A stretch of 64,000 nucleotides of DNA from Cercis canadensis (lineage: Eukaryota; Streptophyta; Magnoliopsida; Fabales; Fabaceae), in contig QAOA01006727.1 of NCBI GenBank assembly GCA_003255065.1, positions 159,750-223,749 of the forward strand, read 5' to 3'. Below are positions 46,022 to 57,075 of the stretch, one piece after another. The notes beneath the pieces were generated by a model. It had not been told where the DNA came from and ran no database searches. It was given only the letters and a program-made list of their open reading frames with translations. Within the stretch, counting starts at the first letter, position 1. Each line of letters opens with the position of its first letter. The translations under genes were made by a program, and so were the position numbers.

Positions 46022-46873
46022 TGATAAGAATCAAGGCAAGACTATCCTAAGCGACCATTTACACATTCGTGGAGGTCCGATCACCTGAGCTCAAGCCAAT
46101 AGGATGCAAGAGAGCTTGAATGGCTTCATAGCGGAGGTTTGGACCCAAGAGGCAAGCCAAAAAGCAAGGAATGAAGAATGAAGGATGTGTACTCAATTAA
46201 GGCATTTGAAAGGTTATTTGGCGAAGAAGGGCAGCAAGGAAGCGCCCCAACACCCTAGAAATGGCACCTTAGTGCCTAGCTTCTAGTTGCTCCAGTGCCT
46301 TTGAGGCAAAACATAGGCACCCCAGAGCCTCAGAGCAAGCTCCCCAGCGCTTGGACGTATTTCCTCAGCGCGCATTTTGGTTCCTTTTGTATGTTTTGGG
46401 CTTCGAGCTTAGGTTATTTTAGGCCCATTTTAACATTATTGAACCTATGTTATTTTCCCTTTTTAGTATTGGGTTTGAACTAGAATTTTGGGTATTTTAT
46501 AAGTGGGCTTGGATTTTACCCAATTAGGTTAAGTAGGTTTGCTTTGTTTAAAGGGAGGCCATTTTGTTTGTGAAGGTTAGAATTCAGAAATTAGTAAATT
46601 TGAAAGGTTTTCTCCTTTCTTGGTTCTTTTGAAGAACTCTTAGAACTTCTCAAGAACCCTAGGTTCTTGTGGCCTTCTCCCCGACTTATTACTCTCCCCT
46701 TCATCCCCATCTAGAGTGTGGCACCATTTTTCTATACCTCCAGTTCTCATCTCCATAGGTGATGCGTCAAGGTCTTTTTAATTTATGTTTATTGAGTTTT
46801 TTGAACTTGATTGCATGATTTTCGGGCGATGGAATCTCTACCAAATTGTAACAAATCCTAGAGGTTTGCATCA
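46022..46873 (+). repeat. 5' LTR of element H (Met family)
   Basis: 852 bp, TGATAAGAATCAAGGC...GAGGTTTGCATCA. It is followed by a PBS, so it is a 5' LTR. U3 carries the pol tail remnant near 46075-46120. Confidence 0.85.
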
Positions 46874-46875
46874 TT

Positions 46876-46889
46876 TGGTATTAAAGCTC
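46876..46889 (+). other. Element H primer-binding site, tRNA-Met type (degenerate)
   Basis: TGGTATTAAAGCTC, two differences from the site in B (TGGTATCAGAGCTC). Confidence 0.8.
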
Positions 46890-47407
46890 GTGATTCAAAT
46901 TGAGGTTCGATTATCCGTTTTCATTTCTGAATTTTTTTTCGCTTTCCATATTTCTTTGTTGTTCTAGTGTTATTCTTCATTGTTCTTCATAGTTTCTTCT
47001 TGTTATTTCTTTAGATTTGCTTAAAAAAATTATGGGCAACTTTTCTTTTAATTTCCTTTGTGTCCTGATAACTACCCTTACGGTGTTGTTCGGGTGTTTT
47101 CAAATTCCAATTTTTGTGGTTTTTCCATGCTGAATGCAATTTCTACGTTGTTGAACTCTGATGTGAACCTCTAGAGTTAGCCGCAAATGATANCATATTT
47201 CTTTGTTGTTCTAGTGTTATTCTTCATTGTTCTTCATAGTTTCTTCTTGTTATTTCTTTAGATTTGCTTAAAAAAATTATGGGAAACTTTTCTTTTAATT
47301 TCCTTTGTGTCCTGATAACTACCCTTACGGTGTTGTTCGGGTGTTTTCGAATTCCAATTTTTGTGGTTTTTCCATGCTGAATGCAATTTCTACGTTGTTG
47401 AACTCTG
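46890..47407 (+). other. Element H leader, partly duplicated around N at 47193
   Basis: T-rich Met-family leader without genes. 46945-47192 and 47194-47441 are near identical copies separated by one N; each copy already includes the boundary with the minus-strand LTR of D (CTGATGTGAACCTC). D interrupts H here; the rest of H is not in the window. Confidence 0.7.
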
Positions 47408-47694
47408 ATGTGAACCTCTAGAGTTAGCCGCAAATGATAGAGATTCAATCGCCCGAAGAATCGTCCAATCAAGTTCAAAGATTCAGAAAAACACAAATTA
47501 AGAAAACAAACGGGAAATATATAGACGCCACATACAAGAGGGGATAGAATGTGATTGATAAGTCTTAGATCGAATGCCACAAGAACTAGGATTCTTGATA
47601 AGTTCTAATAGTTCATCAAAGAACCAAGAAAGGAGAAATCTCTCAACTCTAATTTCTTAAATTATCCCAAATTTGATTGTTGCACAAAGGGGGT
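47408..47694 (-). repeat. 3' end part of the 3' LTR of element D, left of G
   Basis: On the plus strand it begins TGATGTGAACCTCTAG, the inverted form of the Met-family LTR end, and runs to the insertion site of G. It continues at 61179. TSD of G, GGGGT, is at 47690-47694. Confidence 0.8.
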
Positions 47695-50600
47695 TGTCAC
47701 AATGAACCCATAGGTCACTACGATGTGTATGGTCTATCGAATTTAAAAAAAAACATGGAGTCACCACCAATTATTTTAGAAAATAGGGTACAATTGAAAA
47801 TACTTTTTATTTTATTCTTTTTTAAATGGTCTGCGTACCAAAGATTAGTTCGGGAGTCTCTTTATGCATGGGGAAGGTGCTAGGCACCCTACAACATCCA
47901 TATAAAGACGGTTACCCTAAATTATTTATGCAAAGATAAGACAAAATTTGGCCAAAAGATGTCCTTTTATTTATTCTTGTAAATAAATTACATTCACTAA
48001 TAAAAGTACAGTAAATAAACGTGAAATGCATAAATTCTAACGAGCCCAAAATCCTTCCTCTTGTCGGGTGTATAAAACTCCCCTTAAAGTTCGCTTATCT
48101 CCGCCTAGGTCAGATAGATCAAGTCTGTCTCATATAAGATAGGTTCATCTATCTTTCCAAGATAAGCGAAAGGCCTATGGATTTTGTAAACTCGAACAGA
48201 AAGGCCATAAATGTAATGCATGATTATACACCTTAAAAGGGGTTGGAGGTACATGATTTGGAGAAATATAAATGAAATAAACAAACCCTCCAAGTCTCCA
48301 AACCCCCTTAGGGTCTTGCTAACGGCCAAAGGATTATGATCCCCTCTCACATAGAACACACATTAGATGGCTCAAAATAGGGAAATTGAAAGTCACATAT
48401 GCATTAGCAAGTGGGCAGAAATATTAAAACCCAACAAAAAAAGGGCAAAAAACAGGGGAACTTTGAAACGAAATCTGGGAATGCATGCCTCATAAATTTG
48501 GTCTCAAATTTATATAAAACAAAGAGACATGTTTCAAAAATACAAAGAATAAAAATCATGCAAAATGGAGCACTGCAGCTCCAATTACAACAAAAAAACT
48601 AAGCACTGTCAAAATTGACTAGCAATAAGATAGTGCCGGGAAAATAAGCAATTTCAAAATAAAACTGAGAACAAATACAACATGAAAAAAATTCTAAACA
48701 ACATATATACGAAAGACATATGTCTTAGGATCTTATAGAGACAAGAATCATATAAATTGGAGCTCTATAGCTCCATTTAGAAAATAAACACTGAGGGTTG
48801 CCAAGGAAAACTAACAAACCAATAGTAACAGAAAAACAGTCAATTTCAATTAAAAACTGGGAGCAAGGTATACATGCATAAGTTCTGAGAAAAATATATG
48901 TGAAAGAAACACGTCTCTTATTCTAACAAATAAAAAATTACCTGAATCGGAACACTAAAACCCTAGATAGAAAATAAAACTTGAGGATTGCCAAGAAAAA
49001 TTGTCAAACCCTAAACCCAAAAATACATAATATAAAACTAAATCAAGAAACCCCTACAAAAACAAGACATGCAATGATTAACTATCTCATCCAAAATCAA
49101 ACTAAAACATAATCAAAACTCTCAAAAACTAAATATACTCAAAGAGCCAATCAAAACCAGAAATGAACAAGGAGGAAATAAAAGCTAAAGATCCAAATAA
49201 AGCAAGATTAAAAGCAAAAACCCAAGGATTCAAAAGGATATATATGTTCATTGCACATTCACCATGAAAATGAAAAAAAAAAAAAGATGAAAAACTTGTA
49301 ATCAAAGTAAAATCAAAAGAAAAAGGGGGCATTCAAGGAGAAAATAAGGCAAATCAAATATTTCACCATGAATTCAACTAAGCATAGATGAAAGACTAAA
49401 GAGATAGAGGAGAATGATGAAGATTACTTTAGGTTCTTCAAGAAATCCACTTCTTCTTGCTCAAAATGGTTGAACCCACCTTCAAAAAGCTCAAACCTCC
49501 TTTGATTTCTCCTCTTTCTTCTAAAAAATGGGAAGAACAACTCAAGAACACTTTGAAGTTTCTCAAGTTTTCACCCTTTCTCTCTTTATCTTCTCTCAAC
49601 TTAGCTCTTTTGATATTTTCTTATTCAACTCAAATCTCTCTCCTTCTTTGTGTTTCACCTTGAGAGCATATTGTACGAGGCTTTCTCCTCTTTTTCTTTT
49701 CTGAAGCAATCAACCCTTTCAACTTGGAGAGCAAGTTAAGGGTAGTTGGTCATTTCATACCACTTTTGCACATTCCTCCCACTTTCCTGTAGCCTTGCCA
49801 TGGGAAAAATCTAATAATTCTTTTTCAAAATGCCCTAGCCAAATTACGTACTTCAGCCCCTCCAATTTATATTTGTATTTCATGTAAAAATGAGGTTAAG
49901 AAACCGCCATTAACAATTTTTTAAATTGTCTTGCACAAGCAACTTCCATGAAGCTTCCTTGAGGCTAGATCTTTTCATTTATGCTTGAAAATATTTCTTA
50001 AACCATAGCTAACCTCCTTTTAGATTTTTAATCATATTAATCCTATTTTTGCTGAAATGAAATAAGAAACCATAAAATGGAGCTTCTTGGCACTTTTCCT
50101 GGCACTTGCAAGTCACATGCAACATCCCTTCTCTTAATATTTTTCCAAAATCATAATAAAACCCTTCTCCCTTAGCTTGGCCAAAAATCACCTCTAGAAT
50201 TCCTACAAAGTTATTTTATTTTTTGATTAAAAATAAAAGACATAAAACTCTAATAGGCCAATTGGGCCAAATTAGGTCAAAGTGAGCCCAAAGGGCTCAA
50301 CCTTAGACCTAAGTTTGTCCAATTGGACCCAAATAAAAGCTCAAACATATTAAATAGTCCAGCAAACATATATCATTTATTTGGACAAAAAATATTTGAA
50401 AAACAAAAATTGAATAGGCCAGATGCCTACCAAACTAGGGTTTTAGCATAACAAATGAGCCTAGAACATGAGTTTTGACCCAAAATCACTAAAAGCCCAG
50501 AAGATTATAATCTTTATATTCAAACAAAGTATCCAACAAAATTCAAATGGGCCAAGAGGCCCCAAACTCAAATTTAAAGAAAATGGGTCAAAATGCCTCT

Positions 50601-50796
50601 AACTTGGGTTAAAATGAAGTGGGCCAATGCCCAAAGACCAAAACTTTGATTCAAAAGATAAAAGATGCCTTAAAGACCTTAAAATCATATTTTCCAGAAA
50701 ACATAAATTTAAATTTTAAATAATTAAAAATAATTTTTTTCTCTTTTCTTTTTTTTAACAAATGTGTAACACTCCGTACAAAATACGACGTTTACA
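47695..50796 (-). repeat. 3' LTR of element G
   Basis: 3.1 kb, closely similar to 57076-60266. The shared segment order includes GGCACCCTACAACATCC, a run of host-like AT-rich sequence, and ACAAAATACGACGTTTACA at the end. No coding sequence is supported; short readings inside have no family features. Confidence 0.9.
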
Positions 50797-50809
50797 ATTG
50801 CTCCTCTTT
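50797..50809 (-). other. Element G polypurine tract
   Basis: Minus-strand AAAGAGGAGCAAT immediately before the 3' LTR. It is the likely plus-strand primer site. Confidence 0.7.
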
Positions 50810-52259
50810 ACATATTTTCTTATAGAAGGACATGATAAGCTATGGCTTGTCATAACCTTTTTATAAGAAACATGTAAAGATAAAAAGATGAGTGTTTTGT
50901 CCAGGGAACTACCCGAAAGTCCCAAGTTTGAAAAGGCCAAGAAAAATGGTTAAAATAGAAAATTGACACAAATCTTGATTGGCTAAAAAGATGGTAGAGA
51001 AAATATAACGGCATAAAATTTAAGATCAAAAGTCAGAATAGCATGAATTATAATGATAGAAATCAAAGTGGCAGAAAATTTAGTGGCAAAATGTAAAATG
51101 ATGTAACGTCTAGCCTTGACCGGAGCATCTCACAGCAGAAATTTAGTGACATAAATTTAAAATGACAGAAATTTAGTGGTAGAAATTTAATGGCAGAAAT
51201 TTAGTGGTAGAAATTTAAATCCTTTTCAGACCTGGTGATACCAAGGTGAAGCATAATTGACTGTCACAAACTGAATCTAAGCTCAAAATCTTGCAAAATC
51301 AACTCAATTGAGCGAATCTTCTTCTGATTGTAAACTTGAGTTCCTTTGAACTGTTGCAAACTCAATGAATTTTCTCTTCAAAAATAAATCATCTCACGTT
51401 TCTTCTACCCATCCCCCATTTCCATTCATTTCATCATCATTTTTTCTTACTCGATCCATTCCCTAGCAATGATAAGAAATTATTAGTGTTCTTGAAATGT
51501 AGAAACCAATGTTAGAAAATATTCATTGAGAATAATTGAATCTATCATTACAATAAAATCCACTTGCATTTTATTCAAAATATTAATTCAATAATTTAAA
51601 CATGGAGAAAATTCATGGTAGGAAGAAATTAACTCAAAGAATTAACTTATTTTATTTCAAGGGGAAAAATGTTTGATGAAAGGAAATTAATTCAAAGAAC
51701 TACATTCCTTTATTTATAAAAGACAAAAATACTTTCAAGAAGGATAAATTTGAAGGTAAGAATCTTACAAATGGAAAATTGCCCCAGTTTAGGATTTTTA
51801 AGATAGTGGACTTGCCTTATTAAATAAGTGTTTACTTATCATTGAGGACGAATCAAAGCCCGTGTAGTTCGAGAACATGGACATAGGACCCAACACGGAT
51901 TAGAGATTGCCCCAGTTTTCAACTCTGCCATGTCTACTTGATTGATTTTCATATTGTCTTGAAATAAAATTTCATTCCACTGGGGACAACACAAAAATTT
52001 CTGATACAGGAGTGCGAGTCTTCACGGTTTCTTGCTAATTTCACCACATCCTTTGACTTCATTGTTTCTCTGGATATCATTATGAACACTTCCACTTTGC
52101 TTAGAATGCCCTTTCGGGTTTTTAGCCTAGCATATTTCCCCATTATTTTTCATTATTTTTTCTTTTTTTTCCTTTTGGATGCCCTAACTTTTGCCTAGAT
52201 CGCCCTTTTGGGTTTTCAACCTAGCAGACTTTTTTTTTTCTATTTTTTAAAGGGTAATA
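50810..52259 (-). other. Element G non-coding region between pol and 3' LTR, with short tandem repeats
   Basis: Without genes. 51135-51217 holds about four imperfect copies of a 20-bp unit (GCAGAAATTTAGTGGTAGAA type), with looser copies back to about 51040. Two copies of TTGCCCCAGTTT (about 51780 and 51907) are also present. Tandem repeats in this position are known in Ogre elements. Confidence 0.65.
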
Positions 52260-52764
52260 TTTCTTAACTGTGTCTGAATTCATAGGATTGAAGAGTTATT
52301 GCCCTTCCATATTGGTAAGGATCAATGCTCATCTAGAGAAGACATGCTTGAAAACATAAGGCCCTTCATAGGTTGGAGCCCATTTCCCGTGGGCATCCTC
52401 TTGATTTGGCAAAACCTTTTTCAATATTAGATCTCCAAGTTAGAATTTTTAGGATCGAACCTTCTTATTAAAGGCTCTAACCATTCTTTGTTGATACAAC
52501 TGTCCATGACAAATGACAGTCAATCTCTTTTCTTCAATCATGTTCAACTGTTCATATATGGCTTTTACCCATTTAGATTCTTCTAATTTGGCCTCCATTA
52601 GAACTCTCAACGAGGGGGATTTCTACCTCTATAGGGGTGATTGCTTCCGTGCTATACACCAAGGAATAGGGTGTTGCCATAATTGAAGATCTAACTGATG
52701 TGCGATAGACATGTAGTGCATAAGGGAGCATCTCATGTCAATCTTTGCACGTTACCACCATCTT
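52260..52764 (-). pseudogene. Element G integrase C-terminal part
   Basis: Reads VVTCKD, a stop, HEMLPYALHVYRTSVRSS (about 52745-52690), then TPYSLVYSTEAITPIEVEIP (about 52680-52620), MVRAFNKKVRS, GDLILKKVLPNQEDAHGKWA (about 52435-52380) and PTYEGPYVFKHVF, ending near 52260. This is the end of the core and the C-terminal domain of Tat/Ogre integrase. The catalytic core upstream is deleted; the junction with the RT linker is at about 52755-52765. Stops near 52740 and 52340. Confidence 0.8.
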
Positions 52765-52979
52765 CAACTCATTTTTCTCATTTTCTATCCCTAAATTTAT
52801 GAGCTGAACTTCTCCATTGTGGGGACTCATAGTGAGACACGATTGTTTTAGCGAACCTATCTAAAAGTTTTGTGCCCTCTTCAATGTCATATTCATCTTC
52901 TTCTAATTCAATATGATTATCAATCACTGGACAAACAGAAACTTGATTTTGGGTCAAAAGATCTACGTTATCAAGACCC
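52765..52979 (-). pseudogene. Element G pol exon 2 start (linker before RT)
   Basis: GLDNVDLLTQNQVSVCPVID (about 52977-52920) and DRFAKTIVSHYES match the linker of A (about 1410-1240), ending NELKMV where the deletion joins integrase sequence. The RT domain itself is absent. Confidence 0.75.
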
Positions 52980-53200
52980 CTGAGAATGAATTTGAGAAAT
53001 TTTGAAAAGGAATTAGGGAATGGAAATAAAGTAAAAGTAACGAACTTGAAAAGAAAAACAAAAAAAAAATTAAAAAGCCAACTCTATGTTTGAAAATACT
53101 TCATCAATTTTATAGAATAAAAGCAATCCAATACATATATACAATTTTCTAATGACCTTAGACTTCAGTCAAGAGAAAAGTAATGATAGAAAGAAATTAC
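52980..53200 (-). other. Element G predicted intron before RT linker
   Basis: Donor GTAATTTCTT after exon end (LVPL)AA at 53201; acceptor TTCATTCTCAG at 52980. Joining gives codon AA|G and an open frame. 221 nt, equivalent to the 225-nt intron of A. Confidence 0.72.
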
Positions 53201-54040
53201 TTAAGAGGAACAAGATCTGGCAGAAGTTCCATCTCCCAATTGGTCAGTTGTTCATTATCATTGCAAGGCCAGATCTAGTGGCTTCTTCGATATTTGCCCT
53301 CCAAAGTGTTCACGGATTGTGATGACCTCTCAGCCTCTAGAGGCATTATTACTTCAGCCCGCACAGGGAAAGTTTCTCTCAGATGAAGGATGCCTTTTGT
53401 TCCTTGAGCTGAACTACTCTTACCCACAACTTCAGCATAAGAGGGCATATAGCCCAAACCTTGTCTAGCAATATTCTCTGGTAAAGAAATAGGAGAGTTA
53501 ATTCCTTGTAAATTGATCCCCAGGCCTTTTCCATCTTAGAATCCATTCTTTTCCAATATCCTCACCACCACCTGATTAATCTCGCTTTTCTTTTGAGACT
53601 ATTCATCAATGCACTAATCTAGCTTTAAAGATTGGAAAGAGGATTCCCATGCTTGTTCGGTTGCTTCCACATAAGGTAACGCGTTGGGTTTGGACACTAG
53701 CATCTTTTTTTCCCTATTCATAGTTATGACCTGGCCACAATCAATGTATTTCAGCTTTTGGTGTAGGGTAAACGGCACCACTCCCGCCACATGTATTCAT
53801 GGCCTATCCAACAACATTGCATAGGATGGTTCTATGTCCATGACTTGGAAGCATGCATTGAATTTGTTTGGTCTGATCTCCAGTTGCAAAGGACTATCTC
53901 CCAACATTATCCTTCTAATCTCATCAAACGCCCTTACCACCATACTACTTGACTGAATGAGGGATAGATTCACTAGTAGTTGCATTAGAGTCGAGCTAGG
54001 AAGGACATTCAGGGCGGACCCATTGCCTTCATTGGCATCC
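53201..54040 (-). pseudogene. Element G protease remnant and G-patch
   Basis: Protease begins within the active-site loop (NGSALNVLPSSTLMQLLV, about 54025-53970); the catalytic Asp and preceding strand are missing because of a deletion at about 54025. SSMVVRAFDEIRR and YAMLLDRP follow. The G-patch GKGLGINLQGINSP (about 53530-53490) and RQGLGYMPSYAEV (about 53465-53425) lead to NWEMELLPDLVPL at the exon end. Stops interrupt the frame at several sites, for example near 53535 and 53614. Confidence 0.78.
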
Positions 54041-55900
54041 TAACAACCTTAAGCCTCTTGATCATATGGGATTATCCCTCAAAACCATTTACCCTTGGCC
54101 TTCCTTCATGATTGGGTAAAGAATTCGTGTTAACATTCAGCCCTCCACCTATTTCTTCTAGTTTAATTACCCCTCGCTTTATCAAGTAAAGGACTAAGTG
54201 TTTGAAATTGGGGCAGTCCTCTATGGAATACCTGACAACACCCAAATGTTAATCACATGTAAGGCTAAGGTTGTACTGGCAGTATAGGCTTCAGGGCTAT
54301 CACATGAGCTTCGTACAGTTGTTTGAATAACTCAGCTCTTGTGATGGGAATGTTTGGGAAAGGTTCATTTTGTGTTGGGCGAGGCTGATTGCTGTAGTTT
54401 TGGTAATTGGGTCTAAAGCCTTGGTGCTGGGTTGTTTTGGAAAGCATTTTGGGATCAGGTTGATAAGTAGGAACAAAAGATGCTGGGGTTGGCCAAGATG
54501 GACCATAAACACAAGTAACTAGGCTAGGGTATGGCGAATTAGGGTAAGATTGGTAATTCTGGCCTCAAGGTCGAGGTGCATTAACGAAACTTACTTCTCT
54601 TTCCTTTTTTGATTATGGCCTGCTCTTCTATTTGTTACCACACAGGCTTTCTCCTTTCAAAAGGGCTAACTTCCCGGACTTGTTCATTTCCTCAACCCTT
54701 TCACCGGCATTAATCAGTTTAGAGAAATCTCTATACACATTTGCTACCATCAGTTCAACATACGGCGATTGTAAAGTATTCAGAAAGTAATGGATCATTT
54801 CAAAATCCATTAATGACAGTTGTGCCTGAGCTTTAAGGTTCCTTCACCTTTGAGCAAACTCTTGAAAGTTCTCATTCCCTCCTTTTCTCATAGGCCCTAA
54901 CTAAGCCTTAGTAAGAGCCATGCTATCATTGAAGCTATATTGCTTAAGGGAAAACATCAACTATATCTTTCCAGGTACGAATCTTAGTGTGGTCCAACCG
55001 CCAATACCAGTCTGCAATAGGACCAGTCAAACTTTCCTGAAAGAAATAGATGAAGAACTTCTCTTCCCTTAACCAGATGGCCATCTTGGTACGATATGAC
55101 TTCAAATGTAAGTATGGGTTAGATGTCCCATCATACCTCACAAGCTTGGGCATTAATAAATCCTTGGGCAAAAACAACTCGGGTGTCAGTGACTGCTCCA
55201 TAATATCAACTTATCCATATCCACCTATCCCTTGTAACATCCTGATCTGTTCCTCTAGCAGTTCCTGTTTCTTTTCCAATGTCTTTACCCTCGACTGCTC
55301 CTTCTTAGCTTCCTCACCTTCTAAATTGTCTTTGGTTATCGGTATTCCTTGTTGACAGGGATAAGCAGGGTGATGCAGAATCGGGGGCGTATAGGTGAAA
55401 ACATCTCCATGGCCTCCATTTGGATTGAAGGCAACTTCTTCAGTGGCCCCAATCCTTACTAAAGGAGGCGGCAAAGTAAAGCTTACAAGTTTAGAAGTTT
55501 GACCAGCAGATGGCCTTGTGAATCTTGATCCAGGCCCACTTCCTAGATTTGAGGTGTGAAGCATTAGAAAGGGTGACATTCCCCACATTGGAGCTAACAA
55601 TATAATAGTAACTTCCTAAAAAAGAAGTGATGCAGAAATAACAGATGCATTTGTCCCACTAGCAGTCTCTTTTAACTTCAGGCTCTCAGTCATTAGCCTC
55701 ATCATATCATTCATTCTTTGTTTCAGCTCATCAAACTCAACTTCCAAATTCCTACCCACTTCTTGGTTTTCTTCCATAACTGCAATGGTCCTCATTCTCA
55801 ACCTGATAGATCGCTTGATTCTCAACCTAATAGATCGCTTGATTCTCAACCTGATAGATCGCTTGATTGGGCCCTTGCGATTGAGCTTAGACTTCCTAGA
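54041..55900 (-). pseudogene. Element G gag
   Basis: The start region near 55900-55790 has repeated KRSIRLRI units, then MEENQEVGRNLEVEFDELKQ (about 55776-55715) and a leucine-rich helix. 55600-55211 is open (PNGGHGDVFTYTPPI and a LEKKQELLEEQIRMLQGI coiled coil). Capsid: LPKDLLMPKLVRYDGTSNP (about 55175-55120) and GPIADWYWRLDHTKIRTW. A Pro/Gln/Tyr linker 54600-54300, then NIPITRAELFKQLYEAHVIA (about 54355-54300) and decayed knuckle sequence. Multiple stops lie in 54950-54540. Homologous to gag of A throughout. Confidence 0.82.
55794..55865 (-). repeat. Three tandem copies of a 24-bp unit at the gag start of G
   Basis: Units 55794-55817, 55818-55841 and 55842-55865 (ATTCTCAACCTGATAGATCG and four more bases), one base different in the second. 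In frame they give repeated KRSIRLRI. Element A has a single related motif (about 5190-5215). Confidence 0.88.
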
Positions 55901-57054
55901 GGGTGCAATTATGTTTTACCCCTAAAAAAGAAAGATTAAGAGTAATAAGAATAATGCAAAACGACTAAAATTGAGATTTTTCTCTTGACAGATTGTTAAC
56001 ATGGCTTCAGACTTTCTGATTGGCATGATTAAAACAATGTGGCTATTGCTCATGAAAGCATATACTCCTCATAAGAAACAATCTTTTATCATTTCTTCAA
56101 GCCTTCATTTAGGGTTCCCTGATTAACAAATTTTATAAGAGCATAGAGCTCCTTAAAAAATTAATTTACATAAGTGAATCTTGCAAAAGTATATAACTCA
56201 TTGTAAAAAACACTTTTACACAACAAGCGAAAGCAATTCGAAACAAAATCTCGCTTGTTGTGACTGGTCGTCCCTCATAAAGCCCTAAAAGGATGCTTGA
56301 AAATGGGATCACTAGAAGCCATGCCAACAATCTATCTTCAAAAATTAACCTCCAGTAAAAAGTACCAGAATGATGGATTAGAGATGAAAAATAGATAATC
56401 GACATAAAATAACAAAGTGGAAGAATAAAGAGAAAGGAAAGGGATGCTCCTCCCACTGTCTTAGATAGATGGGTCACCTTAGGGTTAGGATTTCTAGCAT
56501 AATGGCAAGGTTCTAACCTAAATCGGACATCATTACGGCTATATAACATGCACAATTTGGTAATAGTTCTATTAGTCCTAAAAAGGTCAGGTCCTTGGAT
56601 TGCCCCCATCAAAACGATGAGGATCACTCCCTACTAACGAAGTTTGCAATGGGATAAGCCCTTCACTTACCTAAATTAGCAGAATGATCCATAATCCAAG
56701 TGGAGGCTTTCATGTAAACCACCGAAGGATAACCTTTAGTAATAACACAAGGCCTCCTACTAATCCTAAGTTAAAGATAGCCAGGGTATAGAGCCAAAAA
56801 AGTGTGTGTAAGGTTTAGTGTAAGTGCGCAATATGCGGGAGGAGCAAACATACCTCAACCTAAAATCTACCCAAACCACCCCCAACTGTAAACAAAAGAA
56901 AGGCATATGCAACAAAATAAGGCTATCTACAAAATGTAGAAATAAATATAGGAAATATAAAATAACGGAAAGGAAATAACTTAGAATGAATAAAATACAT
57001 CTTGGCCACATCTGATTTGCATAGCTAATTTACTAGGCTTGACTCTCTAACCAA
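55901..57054 (-). other. Element G leader (untranslated); ORF1 missing
   Basis: Sequence between PBS and gag. It corresponds to A's leader plus the A spacer before gag, with the whole ORF1 (about 2 kb in A) absent, the junction being at about 56050-56160. A 153-codon reading at 56166-56627 has no family features and is not called a gene. Confidence 0.65.
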
Positions 57055-57072
57055 TCCCTAGTAGAGTCGTCA
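57055..57072 (-). other. Element G primer-binding site, tRNA-Arg type (degenerate)
   Basis: Minus-strand TGACGACTCTACTAGGGA, 3 nt inside the LTR; compare A, TGGCGACTCTACTGGAGA. Confidence 0.75.
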
Positions 57073-57075
57073 AAC

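Noticed and set aside
56166-56627. 153-codon reading on the minus strand
   Set aside because: It lies in the leader of G, matches non-coding leader of A, and has no recognisable domain.
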